Shown here: positions 5,397 to 6,641 of the stretch, piece by piece
How the letters are laid out: each line of letters begins with the position of its first letter
Numbering within the stretch: the first letter of the stretch is position 1
Assembly: GCA_905371865.1 (NCBI GenBank)
Contig: CAJPNA010000075.1
Location: 1 to 6,641 of the forward strand
Direction of reading: 5' to 3'
Length of the DNA stretch: 6,641 nt
Origin: an uncultured Carnobacterium sp.
GTDB taxonomy: Bacteria; Bacillota; Bacilli; Lactobacillales; Aerococcaceae
The notes under the pieces: generated by a model
Seen by the model: only the letters and a program-made list of their open reading frames with translations
What the model was told of the DNA's origin: nothing
Databases searched by the model: none
Position numbers and translations under genes: made by a program

Positions 5397-5459
5397 AACA
5401 TTAAATCTATCTAATAAAATGTTTGTTAGTCAATATTATCACGTAATATCTACTCTAAC
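5397..5459 (-). ncRNA. Hairpins at the tnpB 3' end, candidate right-end and omega-RNA scaffold
   Basis: One nested hairpin surrounds the tnpB stop: outer GTTAG/CTAAC (5455-5459 with 5425-5429) and inner ATATTA/TAATAT (5444-5449 with 5433-5438), with the TGA partly in the 5-nt loop. A second hairpin, AACATT/AATGTT (5418-5423 with 5397-5402), follows. In known TnpB systems the guide-carrying omega RNA overlaps the tnpB 3' end and right end, with the guide taken from the flanking DNA. That role here is inferred from position and structure. The RNA probably starts inside tnpB and extends to the junction, so its true limits differ from those given. Confidence 0.4.
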
Positions 5460-6641
5460 TGGATGTAACACTACACCCTCTATCCCATCTGCAAAAACAT
5501 TAGGGAATACTTTTTTCATTATTTGATATGCAGCGTTTACATCCGCATTAATACTTACACCTTGATTGCTTACAAATAATCCACGATGCACTCGTCGTCT
5601 CTTATTATAAAACTCTTTGCTTGGACTTTCTCCGTCAAGAAAACTTGTACCACTTGTGTATGATTCTTCTGTGAGAATCACATTTATACCCACATTTCTA
5701 GCTTTATAAATAATCTTCTCAATTAACTTCTGATGTGGTATATTTACAAACGATTGATTGACCCTCTTTCCTAAAGAAATATCTCGTTTCCAATCTTTAT
5801 TATTTCCAATCACAATTGTGTGAATATCATTGGAAAGAGCTTTAGTCACTATAAACTTACTAATTTTGTGTAACGAATCCTCAAACTTAAAATTACGTTT
5901 TTGAGTTAAACGATACAATCTATTCGTGTAAAACTTGCCATTTATTTGCTTTGCAACTCTCTGATAATGAGCTTTTTTCTTATTGTAGTACTGATTATTT
6001 GATTTTAGACCTTTACCATTGACAATGATTGGGTTCAACCTAGTATTTGTAACAATAGTTGCTAAGTTATCTAAACCTAAATCAATACTCATGTAACGAC
6101 TGTTATCTGATAGCAAAGTATCATTAACAGAAATGCTATATACAATCTCAACACAAAAGAATTGATTAGTTGGTACAATCCGAATTTGATTAATTTTCTT
6201 GAAGTTACTCAAACTTACACATCTTGGTTTCATAGTAAATCCCTGAAAAGATTGTGGAAAGTGCAACAAATCGTCTTTCTGTTTTATTTGTTGATTTGTA
6301 AGTATGAAAACCATTTTTCCATCTTTTGGTTTATATTTTGGTAACTTCGGTCTTCCTGTATACTTGTTTTTATTATTAGACCAATCTTTGATTGACTTAA
6401 AAAATGATTTCCAGTTTCTATCTAACAACTGTAACGTTTGTTGAGCTGATTGAGCTACTGGCATGTTTTTGTAGTCCGGATAATCAACATCCTGTCTTAA
6501 AATTTTATCCAACTTTCGATACCGTAGCCACTTACCAGTATTCGTAAATTCAGTTCTAACTAAGAAGTTAGCATGATTATATAAATTCTTTGATAAATGT
6601 GTATACTCGCAAAACATAGAATAATATGGATGACTCTTTTT
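5439..6641 (-). CDS. tnpB: TnpB RNA-guided nuclease of an IS200/IS605-family element (N-terminus beyond window)
   Basis: The frame stays open upstream of the ATG at 6617, and those codons read KKSHPYYS, continuing into a LSKNLYN motif typical of TnpB N-termini. The ATG at 6617 is therefore internal and the real start lies past 6641; 400 residues are visible. Numbering from that ATG, PVAQSAQQTLQLLDRNWKSF (53-72) is the helical REC-like region. RuvC-I is MSIDLGLDNLAT (176-187, Asp179) and RuvC-III is INADVNAAYQI (356-366, Asp359). At the usual RuvC-II glutamate site the protein has IVIGNNKDW, with Gly271, while a Glu pair occurs later in ILTEESYTS (314-322). The zinc-finger cysteines are absent. 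It ends GIEGVVLHPVRV, a common tail in this subgroup. TnpB cuts DNA matching an omega RNA guide and promotes element retention after excision. No frameshift is seen, so it may be active. Confidence 0.93.
   Translation of the reverse strand, partial: KKSHPYYSMFCEYTHLSKNLYNHANFLVRTEFTNTGKWLRYRKLDKILRQDVDYPDYKNMPVAQSAQQTLQLLDRNWKSFFKSIKDWSNNKNKYTGRPKLPKYKPKDGKMVFILTNQQIKQKDDLLHFPQSFQGFTMKPRCVSLSNFKKINQIRIVPTNQFFCVEIVYSISVNDTLLSDNSRYMSIDLGLDNLATIVTNTRLNPIIVNGKGLKSNNQYYNKKKAHYQRVAKQINGKFYTNRLYRLTQKRNFKFEDSLHKISKFIVTKALSNDIHTIVIGNNKDWKRDISLGKRVNQSFVNIPHQKLIEKIIYKARNVGINVILTEESYTSGTSFLDGESPSKEFYNKRRRVHRGLFVSNQGVSINADVNAAYQIMKKVFPNVFADGIEGVVLHPVRVDIT

Larger units (their letters stand above)
5370..6641 (-). 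mobile_element. IS200/IS605-family (IS1341-type, tnpB-only as far as visible) element, left end outside window
   Basis: The element holds tnpB and the structured, AT-rich flank after it. The right boundary is my estimate: it must lie between the tnpB stop hairpin (about 5425) and about 5350, where gene-like sequence of the truncated gene begins. This family makes no target-site duplication, so no direct repeat is expected to mark the edge. No tnpA (Y1 transposase) is seen inside the window; it could lie beyond 6641 or be absent, in which case movement would need a helper transposase. Confidence 0.7.

Noticed and set aside
6162..6344. Plus-strand 60-codon open frame
   Set aside because: It is antisense to tnpB, with Phe/Trp/Leu-rich shadow composition.
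1..6641. tRNA, rRNA or replication-origin sequences
   Set aside because: No cloverleaf, rRNA-like segment, iteron set or DnaA-box cluster was found on either strand by eye.

Overview
The window is AT-rich, and every gene I can support lies on the minus strand, so transcription runs from high to low coordinates. The -10 boxes are TATAAT-like and mostly preceded by TGn. Ribosome binding sites are AGGAG/GGAGG-like, spacers are short, and intrinsic terminators have U-tracts. This points to a low-GC Firmicute or a phage or large plasmid of one. A solitary cytosine methyltransferase, a CobT-like metallopeptidase, many small acidic unknown proteins and a TnpB insertion best fit accessory DNA of a large phage or prophage. 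No structural phage gene is visible, so this remains an inference.

Layout, in transcription order. (1) 6641-~5370: most of an IS200/IS605-family (IS1341-type) tnpB element. Its left end and the first tnpB codons lie outside the window. Hairpins around the tnpB stop probably belong to the right end and the omega RNA. (2) 5369-5226: the last 47 codons of a gene whose 5' part is missing at the IS junction, followed directly by that gene's terminator at 5182-5219. (3) 5135-4629: an acidic 168-aa protein with its own promoter. Its frame continues for 32 codons past the stop. (4) 4468-2489: one operon with promoter 4503-4531 and terminator 2427-2471. It encodes a 186-aa unknown protein and then four tandem paralogues of a 110-113 aa family, three of them extremely acidic. 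(5) 2346-823: promoter 2385-2414, a full-length C5-cytosine DNA methyltransferase, and a tightly coupled 113-aa beta-helix-like protein, ending at terminator 804-837. (6) 736-1: promoter 771-779 and the N-terminal 245 residues of a CobT-like HExxH protein, running into a (Gln-Glu-Asn)n linker at the window edge.

How the genes may work together. The methyltransferase has no visible restriction partner, so host-evasion or self-marking of the replicon's DNA is the likely role. The tandem acidic paralogues look like a diversifying family, and DNA mimicry or inhibition of a host factor is a testable hypothesis that nothing here proves. The CobT-like protein would be expected to work with a MoxR/CobS-type AAA+ ATPase encoded outside the window. 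The most notable points are the acidic paralogue array, the gene apparently truncated by a TnpB element with a non-canonical RuvC-II site, and the small beta-helix protein coupled to the methyltransferase.
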